From Dermacentor variabilis (Eukaryota > Arthropoda > Arachnida > Ixodida > Ixodidae), in contig NC_134569.1 in NCBI RefSeq assembly GCF_050947875.1, positions 16,823,631 through 16,887,630 on the forward strand: DNA of 64,000 nucleotides. The letters run 5' to 3'. The notes below the pieces were generated by a model, which saw nothing but the letters and a program-made list of their open reading frames with translations, did no database searches and had not been told where the DNA came from. A program made the position numbers and the translations under genes. This document shows positions 31,960 to 44,635 of the stretch, piece by piece (the stretch's first letter is position 1; every line of letters starts with the position of its first letter).

Positions 31960-34160
31960 GGTTGGGGGGGGGGGGGGTCAGAAATACATGAGAAAAAGAC
32001 CCGACCTAGAATATTTTGGAACAACAAAAGCTTATTAGGCAGGAAGTGTGGAACAATACAACAATATATCTTAGACGAAGATGGAAAGAAACTGGAAGGG
32101 GGCGCAGTATTAAATTACCCCTGAAAAATAACAGCCGAATCTTTCCAAGGAAATGATAAGGTTGTACTTGAGGAAGAAAAGAGCACGAAAGAGAACCACA
32201 TGGAAAAGGAGCTGGTGCTGACAAATTTCGATTGGAAGAAAGCCGAAGAAAAAATTCCTAAGTGCACAGCCACAGGGCTAGACGAGGTTCCCGTTGGGCT
32301 GATTGATGAACTAGGACCAAAAAGTAAGGAAGCTCTGTTGAAAGCAGTAGAAAGAAAAAAAAAACTTAAAAAATCTACAAATACCAGACAGTTGGCGAAC
32401 AAAGTAGAATGAAATTAATTTATAAAGGTTAGGGGGCAAAATAGGTTTTACTCATACAGACCGTTGACCATTACATCCGTAATATACAGTTTATCAATGC
32501 AGTCCATTAAATGAAAGCTGCAAGCATGCATGGCACAGAATAACAGCATAATTGGAGAGCTTCAGGATGGCTTCAGAAGCGGTAGCCGTCTGGATGATAA
32601 CTCAGTGTATTGATATAGCCGCAGTAGAAAGGAGACCGTTATATGTGGCATTTTTAGGCATTACAAGAGCGTATGACAACGTAGACCACAACATTTTTTG
32701 GGATATTATGGAAGAGGAAGGCTTAGGCGACGATTGTATACAGCTTTTAGAGAGATTTACCTACAAAATACCGTTTGCGTTGAATAGGAAGGGATGGGGA
32801 GCGAGGACAAAATGGATATCAACGAAGGACTGAGGCAGGGGTGCCTTTTATCCCAACTGCTGTTTGTGAAGAACGTGGTAAGGATGGAAAGGGCGCTAGA
32901 GGAAAGTAATATCGGGTTTAATCTCTCATACAAACAGGCGGCTGCAGTAATAGAGCAGAAGCTTACAGGTTTGTTTTATGCGGACGACATTGTGTTGCTA
33001 GCTAACAAGCAAAGCGATATGCAACGTCTGGGTAATATCTGCGGACAGGAAGACGAGAATTTAGGTCTGAAATTTCACGTTAGAAAATCGTGTTGTGCTA
33101 TTGAATGAAAACAGTGAACAGACAGTGCCTATACAGGGCCAGGAAAAGCCTCGGATAAAAGAATATAAATACCTTGGTATGTGGATAAATGAAGGTAATA
33201 TGGAAACACAGGAAAAAACAATAACATCAAAGGGGAAGAGAAATGCGGCCATGATAGAACACAGAGCGCTATCCGGATACAATAGGTACGACGCGCTCTG
33301 GGGTATGTGGAAACGTGTAATGGTTCCAGTACTTATATTTGGAAATGCGGTTGTTCGCTTGAAGTCAGGGGTACAATCAAGACTCAATGACAGCCAAATG
33401 TCAGTGGGACGCCTCGCATTGGGTGCTTACGGGATGGGTTGAACAAGTTTTGGAGTGAGGGAAGCTCAGAGTAAAATTTATTATGAAGAACGACTAAGGA
33501 ATATGGAAGAAAGTAAATGGACTTGGAGAGTGTTCAGATATTTGTACAGGAAAAACATTGATTCACAGTGGAGGAAGGAACTAAGGAGCTTACCAGCAAG
33601 CATGCAACCGGTATGGTGATCAACATGGCAACAAAAGACGTCACGCGGACAGCCAGAGATAAGATCGTGGGTGGCGGCAATGGAAAAGACACCTGCAATG
33701 AGTAACTGCTTATGAGAAAAAACGAAATCAGGAAAGAAACAATTTATGATAACTCAAAAGGAAGCTCATTACTTTTCGAAGCGAGATCAGGATGCCTTAG
33801 AACACGCATTTATAAAGCGAGATACAAGAAGAAGCACGTGCTTACTGTGATAAATCTAGGGAAACGACTGAGCATGTTTCATTAGAATGTGAAGATGTCT
33901 ACCCGGTGGTCGACTTCGGCACCTCTGGTCTCCTTGAAGCTCTTGGGTTCAGCGAGAGCATGGGGAAAGTAAACATGTCCACAATAAAGATTAGTAAGAG
34001 GCGATTGGAAGGTTGGCGGAAGAAAAGTTAGCAAACGACAAACAACGGAGGCATACAAAAACAAAGTTCCCAATAGGGGTTCAGAAAGTTTGGCGATGAA
34101 AATTCTTCGTGGGTTTCCATTTTTCTTTCCTTTCTTTCTTTTTTTATAACGCAGGTAGGA
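31960..34160 (+). pseudogene. LINE reverse transcriptase, 5'-truncated and frameshifted
   Basis: Successive plus-strand frames form one polymerase. 32200-32412 has EEKIPKCTATGLDEVPVGLI (RT block before the fingers). 32552-32833 has PLYVAFLGITRAYDNVDHN (first catalytic Asp region). 32794-33108 has LRQGCLLSQLLFV and LFYADDIVLLANK (YADD active site). 33095-33442 has EYKYLGMWI and a VLIFGNAVVRL thumb segment. Decayed C-terminal sequence, with TTEHVSLECED near 33865, runs to about 34070. Stops and frameshifts at about 32414-32540 and 33108 kill it. It resembles LINE polymerases common in tick genomes; clade not determined. Confidence 0.8.
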
Positions 34161-34169
34161 CATTAGGTA

Positions 34170-34905
34170 ATATAATAACAAGAGCGCCACCGCCCCGTTC
34201 CAAAGGGGACGCTCATAGCATCCGTGCATTCATTGGCGACATGCATAGAGTTTCTCACTATTACCTAGAGGGAAATTTGGCGCTGCTGCGCTGTGGTATG
34301 CATGGGAATGCCGGTATATTGTGACTTCGGATTGGCATCGTTCTCGGAGAGCCAGGTCACATTGAAGACGCGCCTGGCAAGCACCGTTCCGTATGGCACA
34401 ATGATGCATTTTCTGCTAAAACAGCACGTAAAAACTGTTTTAGCTTTATTATTACACAAAACATGTTTTGTTTAACAATGAGAGCTTGTTATTGCATGTA
34501 CAATTATATGATACGTGAAAAGTATCAGCGGGCCGCTAAAGTTGGAGGACAGACGACAAAATTCGCGCTCGCTTTGAAACTGTTAGTCGTCTGTTCTTGC
34601 TTTTATTCGCTTGTTCATGCATTGTAGGTGAGTAAAGATGTGACATGCGTGAATGGAAACATTTTGTGAAGATTGCACTTTAAGAACGCGTTATTTGTGT
34701 AGCCATATCTACGTTTTAGCCGAAGCCTCTTACAACACCAGCCAACACAAACCTCGCAGACACATATACCGTCATTCCCATGACGGCACAGCGCCCCTTA
34801 GGAAACTCCCACAGACGGTGGCACCAGATTTCCCTCTAGGTGTTACAGTGAGAAACTCTATGGCGACATGTCATCGCCCCCTGGATGTGGTTAATGCGGC
34901 GCACC
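34170..34905. other. No recognisable gene
   Basis: Nothing beyond short, unsupported frames. Confidence 0.5.
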
Positions 34906-34907
34906 AG

Positions 34908-34966
34908 GAGGAGCCACAGAGGAGGAGCAGGAGGAGGAGGAGGAGGAGGGGTAGGAGGAGGAAATA
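34908..34966. repeat. (GGA)n/(AGG)n microsatellite
   Basis: Imperfect purine-rich trinucleotide run next to a LINE 3' end. Confidence 0.85.
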
Positions 34967-34974
34967 AAGAGAGA

Positions 34975-35190
34975 AGACAGGGATGTTAACCAGAAATGTG
35001 CTTAGTTGGCTACCCTACTCTGGGGGACGGTACAGAGGGAATAGAAAGATTATCTTAAGATAGAGAGAGGGAGGGGAGGGGGAGGAAAGCCGCGGTGAGC
35101 TCGCGCACGCACGCGGAGCCACACAGAGTCTCGGCGAAAGGTGTCCGTGTGGTGCGGCCCAGCTCGCCCAGGTGTAAGACATGGAGAGCG
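34975..35190 (-). mobile_element. LINE 3' end fragment (same family as 45940 and 61665)
   Basis: Contains GTTAACCAGAA followed by TTGGCTACCCTACTCTGGGG. The same motif pair, in the same orientation, occurs at 45965-46010 and 61695-61740, where it lies 3' of RNase H-containing LINE sequence on the minus strand. No coding part remains here. Confidence 0.6.
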
Positions 35191-37022
35191 AAGGGGGTAG
35201 GGAGAGAGGACATTGTTGACGCGTGTGATAATCTGGGGCGAGAAGAGCCTAGGTGGGCTGCTAGGCATCTTGTGATGTGATGCACCTTTCTGAATGGCTA
35301 TTGTGCTGTCGCCATCAAAACATATAGGCACAGAAGGATGGCTCCTGCATGAGTTATAGAGCCATCTGTCACTTCAAAAGCCCGACGTCGCCCCAAGCAC
35401 TATAGTTTCGTGCATAACACATTTTCTTAACAGGGTGACTGTTTCACTGAGTCAGCGGGCGCATATCTACTCAGCAAGCCGGCATGCCCATGAACTGAAT
35501 CTTGCGCGGCTAGAACCAATCAAGCGACAAGGAATGCCTATTTACACGCAGTTATTTCTACGCCGTAGGGTTGTGCGCGAACGTTGCAGTTTGTGTGCAG
35601 GAAGTAGGGACACATTTTAACGATTACTATTTGCATGCTCGAGAAGACGCTAGTGCATGTGGCACGTGCTTTCACGTTTTCGCCGTTCTCCGTACCTTAT
35701 CTATCGTATGACACTGAGTAATACTTCAAGTATACGGACTACTTTACTACCTTACCAGGTCTGATGCATGAGCGGCCGAGGCGCCGTGCGCGTTGAATAT
35801 CGGTGCTTGCCAATAGTTAATCGCTGGAGCGGAAGTCGAAATTCTGTTGGCCCGAGACCTGATCATACGTGTACCATGTGCCGCTAGATCCTAGTGCGGG
35901 ATCGCATCGAAGAAATTTTGCTCGCGAGATGCGAGTTACAGATGCGCATGAGTCTCGGGGTTCCCGAACGCATACTTTACGAACGCATACTTTGTCAGCA
36001 TGCATATATTAATCGAAAACAAGATTTGCCACACAACCACGAAAATATTACGTTACATCTTGTCTATTTTACTGAAACGTAAATAATCAGAATTCGCGGT
36101 TCAGGAACTCGCAAGTATACGCTTCGACAATAAATCTCTGGAATGAAAAAGTTGGCTGAGTAGGTTCGCAGCGTAAAACGCTGTGCTACGTCGTTTTTCA
36201 TTACTACAGCCGCCGTCAATATTAATATGCCCCGTGCACCTCTGTGTCAACTTTACTGGCCCCTCCTCGGGGCTGTCCTCAATACATCAAACTACTACAC
36301 TACACACGCCCCTACCAATGTAAAGTTCGAAACATAGTTTGACTACTTCCATTATCGTTCAATGGCAGCGCTTCCGTTGGCAAGACAAGCACATACTTCG
36401 AAATTGCAACAAAATCATAATCACACAGGAGAGAGAAAAGATCGAACTAAAAGGAAACCAGTTAAAGCAAACTAGCCCCGACGCCGCAAAACAAGATTTC
36501 GCGTCCTCAAGCATGTATATCCATTACAACTCTCAAAAGCTTATACGGGCGCTTATCTAAACAAACGAACTGATACTAAAGAATGTGCATCAATTTTACG
36601 TAAACATAAAGTAGCAGCCACATTTCTGCCCACAGCGTTCGAGTGTTATATGCTGTTAGAACAGACGCAGACTTTTCATTTTGCTCCTGCTTCCTTGATC
36701 CTGCCACTCTTAACAAGTATGCTTTCAAAAAAGAGCAATGACGCAACCCTATCTCTTACATTAGAGGATATAACAGCGCAAACCACAATATACAGAGAAA
36801 AATGACTAACTGCGCAGGTTCATCTTGTGGTTCGCGTCGTCTCCGGTAATCGAGTCCGAACGTGCTCTGCTCGCGACCCCATCCTGATTCGCAGCACGCT
36901 GCTCAAGCGCTCGACCGTAGCGCGGACGTCTCTACATGTGCGGCTTGGCACGGTTGGGCGAGCTAACAGTCACGGGCACTAATAGTTCCTGCAGGCAGTC
37001 GTGTGGCGCGGGTGGTTGATGT
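35191..37022. other. No recognisable gene; downstream of the M13-like gene
   Basis: No coding signature. This is the 3' flank of the minus-strand gene at 37023-40817. I did not find a clear poly(A) signal on the minus strand within the first few hundred bases. Confidence 0.5.
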
Positions 37023-40000
37023 TTAGAAGTAGAGGCACCGCCTGGAGGAGGCACTCATGGGCGCGTCCTCGGCGCAGCCAAAGGCAGCACTGAAGGCCGG
37101 GAAGCTGCTGACGGCCTTGTTGCAGTCGCCCAGCGGCGGCCCATCGTCGCCCGGCCGCGAGCACATCAGGTAGCACAGCGTCAGGAAAAACATCTGCCCC
37201 GTGGCAGAAACAGCACGAAGGTGAGCGCAGAGAAAAACAATTACTATGTGACGCAGTATTAAGCCAGAACTATAGTGACGGCTGCAAAGTTCCCAGCTCG
37301 CTACCGCGAAAGTTGACGATATAATCGTTATTAACCGGTTCTTTAATCACAGCGCTACTACGATACGCTCAAAAGCATCCCGCTCTTCTCTTATGGTCAT
37401 GATTCTTGAAACATGCCACACATGTTGCGAGCGCCACAGATGTTAAGGACTAACTTATGAAGTGAGTATCTCGGTGCACTGCGTCAATTTTTCCAGTGGC
37501 AAGTCCGTATTAAAAGGCTGGCACTGTGCTGCAAAACATCAATTGCATTAATAGAAAGTTGTGCCAGTCGACGTCCATGGTCTCTACAAGGTATACACCG
37601 ATACTGGATCGGTGCCTGTTTGCGCGGGAAACAACGTCGAAATGCCACATTTCCCGCGCAAACGCCAGATGCCGAAGATGCAGCTCCGTAAACGGGAGCT
37701 CAAGCGGACGCGCGTTCCTCACCTGATCCTCAGTGTATTGGAGCGAGACTCGCAGGTTCCTCTCTCTGTCGCCGAGGGAGGTCAGGGCGGACTTGTACGC
37801 AGCATAGGCGATCTGTAGCGCCGGAACCTCCGGAAATACGCTACGGTATTTTGGCTTCAGGCACGCCGATCTGTTATGTGAGCTCGCGACAGCTGTCGCG
37901 GTCAGCCACAGGTCGCTCACGTTGCTTGAAAGGTCGCTCGTCTTCTCGGACACGTCGACTTCCTTTCCCGTCAGGTCGATCGTCACTCCCGTGTCGTCAA
38001 TGGCCCTGACCAGCTCCTTGGCAAAGAAGAAGCCGATACCGGCATAGAACATGGACAAGGTTCCGTTGGTGTAGTAGAAAGGGCTTGTCAGGGCTGCTAC
38101 CGACGTGAACACGTTGTTCGAGACATAGTCGTAGTCGAACAGTGGCAGCCGGTAGCCAACGAGTAGACTAGGCAAATAATTATAACCAAACTTTCGGTGC
38201 CTGAGGTCGGAACTCATTTTTAAGACTGTCATCCATGTCTCTAGGAAAGAAGTCCATTTACTTGGAAACGCGGCATAGGTTTGTGAGAGGCCGTTCTGGC
38301 TTAGCATGATTAGTGGTGGCCAGAGGTTGTGGCTTGCGTTGTGGATCTTGATCCGGAGCAGCGCTTTGGTATAGTTGTCGATCCAGACGGCGTCGGCAAC
38401 CGCCAAACGCGCCATGTCGACGACTGCGTGTAGTTTCTCCATGGTTGCTGCTCTTGCTTCGGTACCGAAGCGAGCAACCACGTAAAGCGCCGCTACCAGC
38501 GGCTGGAAGGCTTTTTCCACCTCAGTGGCGCAAAGCGCGATCCGGGCTCTTGCCGCGTTATTTCCGTCGTACTTTTCTGACAAAAGCTTGTCGTCGGCTA
38601 GTGGTCCATAGATGTCTGCAAAAAGCCAACCGATCTGCTCTAATATCTCGTACCTCGCATAGTGATCGAAAATGGTGCCTACAGCAGTACCGACGTCGAT
38701 GCCGTTAGCGAATACCTCGTCTGTACGAGTTAAGCTTTCCGATGGGTCGAGGTGTCTGTTGAGCTCGGAAAGCCACTCGGACGCAGGTACCTCCTTGGTT
38801 AGCTCGTCAAACTGATGGATCTTAAAACGAGAACGAAATACATTTTGCTTTCCTTCTTTCGCCGTGGCATTGGACAGCTCCGTCAGGACGAAGCTCTGCA
38901 TCTGAGCTGATGGCCTAACTCGAACATTAGCAGCGTCGCTTGGCTTCGAGTTCTTGCCTAAAGCGTTGCTGAACGATTCGTAGTAGACGTGCCAGTACTT
39001 TTCGTACTCGCCAACGGCAAGGAGGTGCGCATGACGTCTCGAAAGCGGGATGACGTATTGCCCTGGACCGAAGACCACGACGCGAACGCTCTCCGTGCTG
39101 ACGACTCGAATGCTGAACCATAGTGGTGTGTGATAGTTGTATGCGAGATTTACCAGAACGCCCAAGGGACTAGCGCTGGTGGATGGTGGGTCCGGCCAAG
39201 GTATGTTCAGCTCTGCCATAAATTTACGCAGCAGCGCTAGTCCAGAGCCGTTAGTGGGGTTCACGCAGGCATCGTACATCGCTCGAGCTCGGTCGCCTGC
39301 CGGCACTCTTTGCATCCCGGCGTCCACCACGTCCTTAAAGTTCGTCAACCACTCCGCTAGTGCGTCAGCGTGCACAGAGGGGGGCAAGCCGGTCACCTCC
39401 CGAGCTGCCGGCGACTGTCGGTGCTGCCACGAACTGCACACGCGGGCGCTGAAGTCGTTGCATGGGTCCAGTGTCGTCTCCATCTCGGCAGTGACCAACG
39501 CCGCATGTTGGCGGCAGTCATCAGTTTCGCAGACGACCGTTTCTCCGTTATCCGTCCGGTACAGGCTGATCACGATGAACACCACGGACAACAGTATGGT
39601 GAAACTGGCGAAGCACAGTACGCAAGGCTTGCAGTCCAGCGGCTGCGTCCTCGGCGGAGTGTGCATGCCCGAGAGACTGGCAATCTGCGCAGAGAAGGTG
39701 GCCGCTGTGGTCAGCGTGAAACATGACGTCTTGGCAGGGGAACACTTCCTGCAGTGTGTTTTGTAGTAATATACGCGTGCACGTTTGTCTTATACAGTTC
39801 TGTTGTTTTCCTATTTTGCTATGGGAACGACAGTACTGGGAAATGAATTTAAATGGACGGCTCCTGACGCGACATTGCGGCGCTACAATGAACCTTGCTT
39901 ATTACAGCACGCCTCGAGTCTACGTCTGCTGATAAACAGAACTTGTTCTAGCGATTCTAAAAGCACCAATCGTTGTATAGCGCCCTTCACTGTTGCACGC

Positions 40001-40817
40001 GCACATGGTAGACTGTGTCAATGTGTCAACGCGCCCGCACTCCTTTTAATGACCAGTCTTGAAAACTAGACGTCCAAGTAATACGCTCAGCCACCCTTAA
40101 TTGCACTTTACTCACCAAGTGATCGACTTTGTCGAATTGCGGCGACTGTTGGAGATCGACTTTAGCCAGGGCATTGAGCTCTGTCGCGCTCTTGGGATGC
40201 TCGCCGCGCGAAGGCGATGGAAGCGTTCGTTCCCTTGTAGCTTCGTGCTGCGGAGCGTACTGCGCGACGACGCCTTCCCGAGAAGCTTGGCTAACTTGGT
40301 CGCTGGGGCCTTGCTTCGGACGGGCGGCCGTCTCCGCTTCCCGAGACGCAGCGGCTGGCTTTACGGCAGGCTTCCGCGCAGGATACTCCGGCAGACGCTC
40401 GCCCACGGCGTCCGCTGGAGTAAGTGGCTCGTCATCGGGCCGCGTATCGTCGACCAGGGTCACCAGCTGGCCAGCAGGCTTGCTCGCCGCAGGCTTTTCA
40501 TCCGTCGTAGCCACTTTCTCCGAGGCGCCAGGCGAGACCAGTTTTGAAGAATCCGTTGACTTCGAACTTGCGGCATCGCCGGCCTTCGACGACCCTTTAG
40601 AGGTGGTGGTGTCGGATTCGTCGCGTTGGACGTGGTTCGCCGCTGTGGCGTCGGCGCCTTTGCGCGATTTCTTTTTTCGCGAGCGGCTTTTCGAGCTGCG
40701 CTTACCTGCCTTAGAGCTCGACTTGGTGCTACTGTCAACTCCGCTGTCGACGGTGTTGTCTTCATTATAGGTCGGGACCCCGTCCTTGTGCACGTTCGAG
40801 TCTTGCTCTCCTGACAT
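37023..40817 (-). CDS. Neprilysin/endothelin-converting-enzyme (M13) family protein, zinc site lost; 3 exons, about 944 aa
   Basis: Proposed minus-strand exons are 40817-40116, 39684-37723 and 37193-37023. Both introns are GT-AG and phase 0 (GTGAGT...GCGCAG; GTGAGG...GGGCAG). Exon 1 (234 codons, in-frame TGA upstream of the ATG) is Lys/Ser-rich and disordered. Exon 2 encodes a membrane segment (about residues 255-276), making a type II protein. The M13 Cys signature CETDDC...DPCNDFSARVCSSW and seven N-glycosylation sequons follow. Splicing exon 2 to 3 restores the family motif YTEDQ-MFFLTLCYLMC and the Cys-rich C-terminus ending RRCLYF. Active M13 enzymes have HExxH and ExxxD. Here the first reads KELVR (about 790-794) after a recognisable YAGIG, and the second reads SVFPE. 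The substrate-binding NAYY is also absent. Probably a catalytically dead ectoprotein. An alternative acceptor 45 bp upstream of exon 2 is also in frame. Confidence 0.85.
37194..37722 (-). other. Intron 2 of the M13-like gene, with a 14-bp perfect hairpin
   Basis: 529 bp, GTGAGG donor and GGGCAG acceptor. The exon 2 reading frame stays open for about 70 further codons, so an unspliced message would extend the protein, but those residues do not resemble the family. Arms GTTTGCGCGGGAAA (37618-37631) and its exact complement (37650-37663) form a hairpin with an 18-base loop. Confidence 0.7.
39685..40115 (-). other. Intron 1 of the M13-like gene
   Basis: 431 bp between the exon 1 donor (TTG then GTGAGTAAAG) and the acceptor CTTCTCTGCGCAG. 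It separates the cytoplasmic extension from the membrane segment. The upstream AG at CCCTGCCAAG is an alternative acceptor that would add 15 residues in frame. Confidence 0.65.
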
Positions 40818-41847
40818 AACTGCGGGTCAGGGCCGTCAGGGTGGCTGTTTTCTTCTTTGTCGGCTCGTGCTTTCAAACGCTGGATGACTTACAGAGGGCA
40901 GTGCTTGCATGGTCACGCGTGAAGTATTTGTCGCAGTTGTGAACAGCAAAAAGGAGACGTAGATGGCAAGAGCTGGCTACAAACACCCAATATGCGGGTG
41001 TTATATTCACTAAGATTTCTCGGTCCTAAACGTTGTTTGCCGTTGGCTGCCTGCCTTCGTTATAGTAGTATATATATATGTTCAACACTATGGTTGACTG
41101 GAACCTGCTTTTGCAAAATGTTTTGGCTTAAGAACGTTTTTTTTTAATACGATCCCTTTGTTGTGTAGGGAAAAAATGGGCTGATAACTAAAATGCAAGT
41201 AGCAGCCGACACTGCGCGCCCAACCCCGATATTATATCTATAGTTAGCGAAGCGAACGTGTAAGACAAAAGCACTGAACGCAATTGAACATTTTTATGAA
41301 GACACAGGCATCCTCAACAAATACTAGGTATTGCATTGAATGATCACACGATGTCACTAAAACATTCTTCTATTATTTGTAATTATTAGTGATTGTATAT
41401 TACGTGTTATACATATTTTGTTGTGCTTGAATTATTTTAACACTGTAATTCCTCATCTGTTTATATGCTCATCGAAGTCTACATCATGGCCGTTTGTGTG
41501 CGTTTGTGACTGTTTACGAAGTCATTGTGGTACAATTTGCATTTGACTTTTACACTGTGATGCTCATAGGCGCATAGGACTGTGCTGTGCCTAACTCAGC
41601 CTATGAAGTGATTTATTTTTTATTTTTTTATTTTCTTACATATTTTTTCATATTGTTGTTTCTGCTATGAGCAAAGGAGTAGTCACTACGTCTCTTTCTT
41701 TTATTTTCATTTCAATAAAAGGAAAAGTAAGACAAACGGAGGAGGAGTATGTTGTGGGCTGACGCGTTGAGCGATATGTGCAAATTCTGTAAATTAAGGC
41801 TAAATCATCAGAGAATGCACTTCAAACGCAATATGATGCGCTTATTT
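40818..41847. other. Upstream flank of the M13-like gene; no other gene seen
   Basis: AT-rich sequence without coding signature. It should hold the 5' untranslated region and promoter of the minus-strand gene; I cannot place the start site. Confidence 0.45.
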
Positions 41848-41920
41848 TTATCATCATCATCATCATCATTATCATCATCATCATCGTCGTCGTCGTCGTC
41901 GTCGTTGTTGTTGTTGTTGT
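41848..41920. repeat. Compound (TCA)n(TCG)n(TTG)n microsatellite
   Basis: Three trinucleotide runs in succession that differ by a single base step (TCA to TCG to TTG). This looks like point mutation followed by expansion within one array. Confidence 0.9.
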
Positions 41921-42477
41921 GCAAAAAAGTTCAAATCTATATTAAAACATCGATAATGTCAAAAGCCTTCCGTCTCCATAGAGTTAACACAGACACTCAC
42001 ATTACCTACCCTCACCTGTAGACGCAACAAATCACATGTTCTTTTTTCTCATAAATTAATACATGGAAAAATATGGTGCTCGCACTTGCTTTCTAATGTG
42101 CGCTTTTACATTCCGCAGAAAGGCACAAGGAAACAGCGAGCCTTTCAGCCTTCATATTCTTGTGACCCTCTGTCAAGAGTGCAGGCGACATATAACGCCC
42201 ATTCGAGGGAGCTTCATGCCCAATTTTAATATTTTCCTGAAAGGAGTTGCAGAGGAATTTCAATAACTGAACAAAAATTCCCATATTTGTTGTGTGTCCC
42301 GTCATTCAGGAAGCCTTTCTCTGTTTCTCCACTTTAGCCTTGTTTTCTCTTCGTGTACACATTTCGTGCTCTGTTAAAATATGTATTCGGGAAATTATTA
42401 GGTTTTTATGTGTGTGCACGTGCGTATGTGTGTGTGAGCTTGCACTGTTCTTCCTCTGCATTGTTCTGCCGAGTGCG

Positions 42478-42529
42478 CCAGCACCAAAACCCCCGAGGTT
42501 GTTCCTGGGCACTTTAACAAACGCCTTTG

Positions 42530-42617
<88 letters not shown>
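42478..42617 (+). mobile_element. LINE 3' tail with (ATT)n
   Basis: GTTCCTGGGCACTTTAACAA precedes about 29 ATT units (about 42530-42617). A matching CTGTTCCTGGGCACTACAA lies at about 61528-61546, at the end of a Jockey/CR1-like LINE. It is a severely 5'-truncated insertion of that family; the ATT run is its 3' tail. Confidence 0.6.
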
Positions 42618-42619
<2 letters not shown>

Positions 42620-42879
42620 ATTGCAGTAGGGCATACTAAAATTACGTCTGAACTGGTCTCATGATAAACGTAAACACTAATGGGATTAGCACTGAAGCAA
42701 TGTAGCGACACAACTGTGTTGCCACCGTAAAGACGCGTCCCGTGTGAGGCGTGCTCTGCAGCCGGGGTCCTGTCTCGCGCTTAGCCGGGGCCACGCCGCG
42801 TCATTCGAAGCGGCGCCGCGCCAAAGTCAGCGGATAGCATTTGTGTCAATACACATTCAGACAAAATTGTCTGATTATA

Positions 42880-43170
42880 CAGTGTCTCCCACGTAACTAT
42901 AGCCAAACATTAAATATATGCAAATGCCACGTAGCTGGACAGAACCAAGGTAATGCTGTTTTCCGTCGCTTGGAGATACTCAAATTATATTTTTTGCATA
43001 CCGCCTAATTAGACAATTAGTCTTAATTAATTAATCACTTTCTCAAATGTGATAATTAGATGAAGAGTGTCAATGAGAGAATTGTAGAGCAACATGAAAA
43101 ACTCCCGATACAGCTTTCTGTTGCTCCACTACGGGCTACATAAAAAAGAAATGCTTTTCCGAGAGTGAAA
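42880..43170 (-). repeat. Dispersed repeat, copy B (inverted relative to 13791-14126)
   Basis: The minus strand aligns with 13860-14126, including CTGTATCGGGAGTTTTTCAT and the TTAATTAAGACTAATT block. It ends in ACAGTGTCTCCC against GGGACACCTTGTATA. The two copies are about 29 kb apart. Confidence 0.6.
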
Positions 43171-44635
43171 GAAGCCCGCGAATACGCGCGAAATGCCTCG
43201 AGCGCCGAGTCGCGCTGCACGTTATGGCTCGAAAAGTTCGAAAAGCCAAACGTGTGGATGGTATTCTTTTCTCCGGGAAAGTGAAGGTCCTCAGCAGCTG
43301 TGCGCACTTGCGTAGCGCGATTTATCACTGGCTGCGACAGGTGAACACGTTCGTGTAACGGCGGGCTCTAGCACAAATCTGATATTGGCGATTGAAACGT
43401 TACGAGATCACTCACGTCCCAGACCCGGACATAACTGACGTGAGAACAAGTGCGACTCGCCATTCAAGACTGCGACAGCACGCATTCCTAATAGATGTTT
43501 TTAAATGACTGCCTGTGCTCAGATTTCGAGGTGAGTAATCGACGCGACCACCACGGGCTCTAGAAATTGGCAGCGTGCGCGACACCTTGCGGGCGCACAG
43601 GGCGCCAGCGCGACCGGCCTCGCGAATCGTGCGCCTGGAGCCGCCATCTGCTGAACCGGAGGCGCGGACGGCGCGTCCCACGAGCCTTTACGCCTCACCA
43701 TTTGACCTAAGCCCACCACGACCTCAGTGAGCCGATATACCACCTTATGCGTGCATTTCTCGGTTGTAGCCAATGTATTTGTAGCCATATATAGCCAACA
43801 TAAATTTACCCTACCGAAACGTAACAATGTAGCCCATGTATAGCCAACATGTATTTACCCCACCGAAACGTACGTGTCGCTTCGTATCGTGTTATCCCGT
43901 GTCGTGTTTTACTTTCGTGTTTCTTCGTTAGCGGCAAAGTTCATCCCGGCAGGTATGCAACGGCAGATTGCACGATCGATACACTTTTCGTCCGGGGTAT
44001 GTCGGCAAGCTCGAGTCCTGCTCCATTGGGCTTTCCGTTGAAATCTTCCAACGCCTTACCATCGAAAACTGCGGTCATCCTGCAAATACCTGCTCACTTG
44101 CAGAGCGGTGAAATGGCATGCCGGCGCTATAAACCACGGCCTTGGCCGACCGACCGAAGCAGCTCGCGCTGAACAGCCACCGTGGTGCGTGCGATGATCC
44201 GAGGCCACTGCCGAGCGTCAGTTCCTCGTCCGAGATACGAATCTGACATCAGTACGCGTGCGCAATCGTTCCGCGATGAGCCAGTGGCGAGGTCGCGTGT
44301 CTCAGGGAGGGCCGTCGTCCGGTCTGGCCTCGCACGAGCCGCCGGAATGTGCCCTCGCTCTGTGACTTTCCTTTTGTCCACTCCCGCATCTGTTTGGCGA
44401 CCTTGAGGACCGAGGCAGGGCTGGGTGAGAGGGACATCGCGGCCTGTGACAAGAGGAGCTGTCGGGTGACCACTAATCAGGATCAGAAAGAATGAGATGT
44501 GTTACACAACAAAGACGAGCCACTACTGCCATTATGCACACATGTAGAGAATGTACACGATAACCACGCGTGTCTGAACGAGGGAGCGCCGAAGAAGCTG
44601 TTGGGTGGGCGCAGTGGCATACGAGAGGCTATGTG
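43171..44635. other. No recognisable gene
   Basis: GC-rich in part, with frames open on both strands but no family signature. Confidence 0.5.

Noticed and set aside
37510..37722. C-terminal 70 codons of the uninterrupted M13 frame
   Set aside because: Splicing at GTGAGG to the exon at 37193 restores the conserved family C-terminus. The read-through residues do not resemble M13 proteins.
39137..39766. 209-codon plus-strand open frame
   Set aside because: Antisense shadow of exon 2 of the M13-like gene; no family signature.
40129..40770. 213-codon plus-strand open frame
   Set aside because: Antisense shadow of the biased-composition exon 1 of the M13-like gene.
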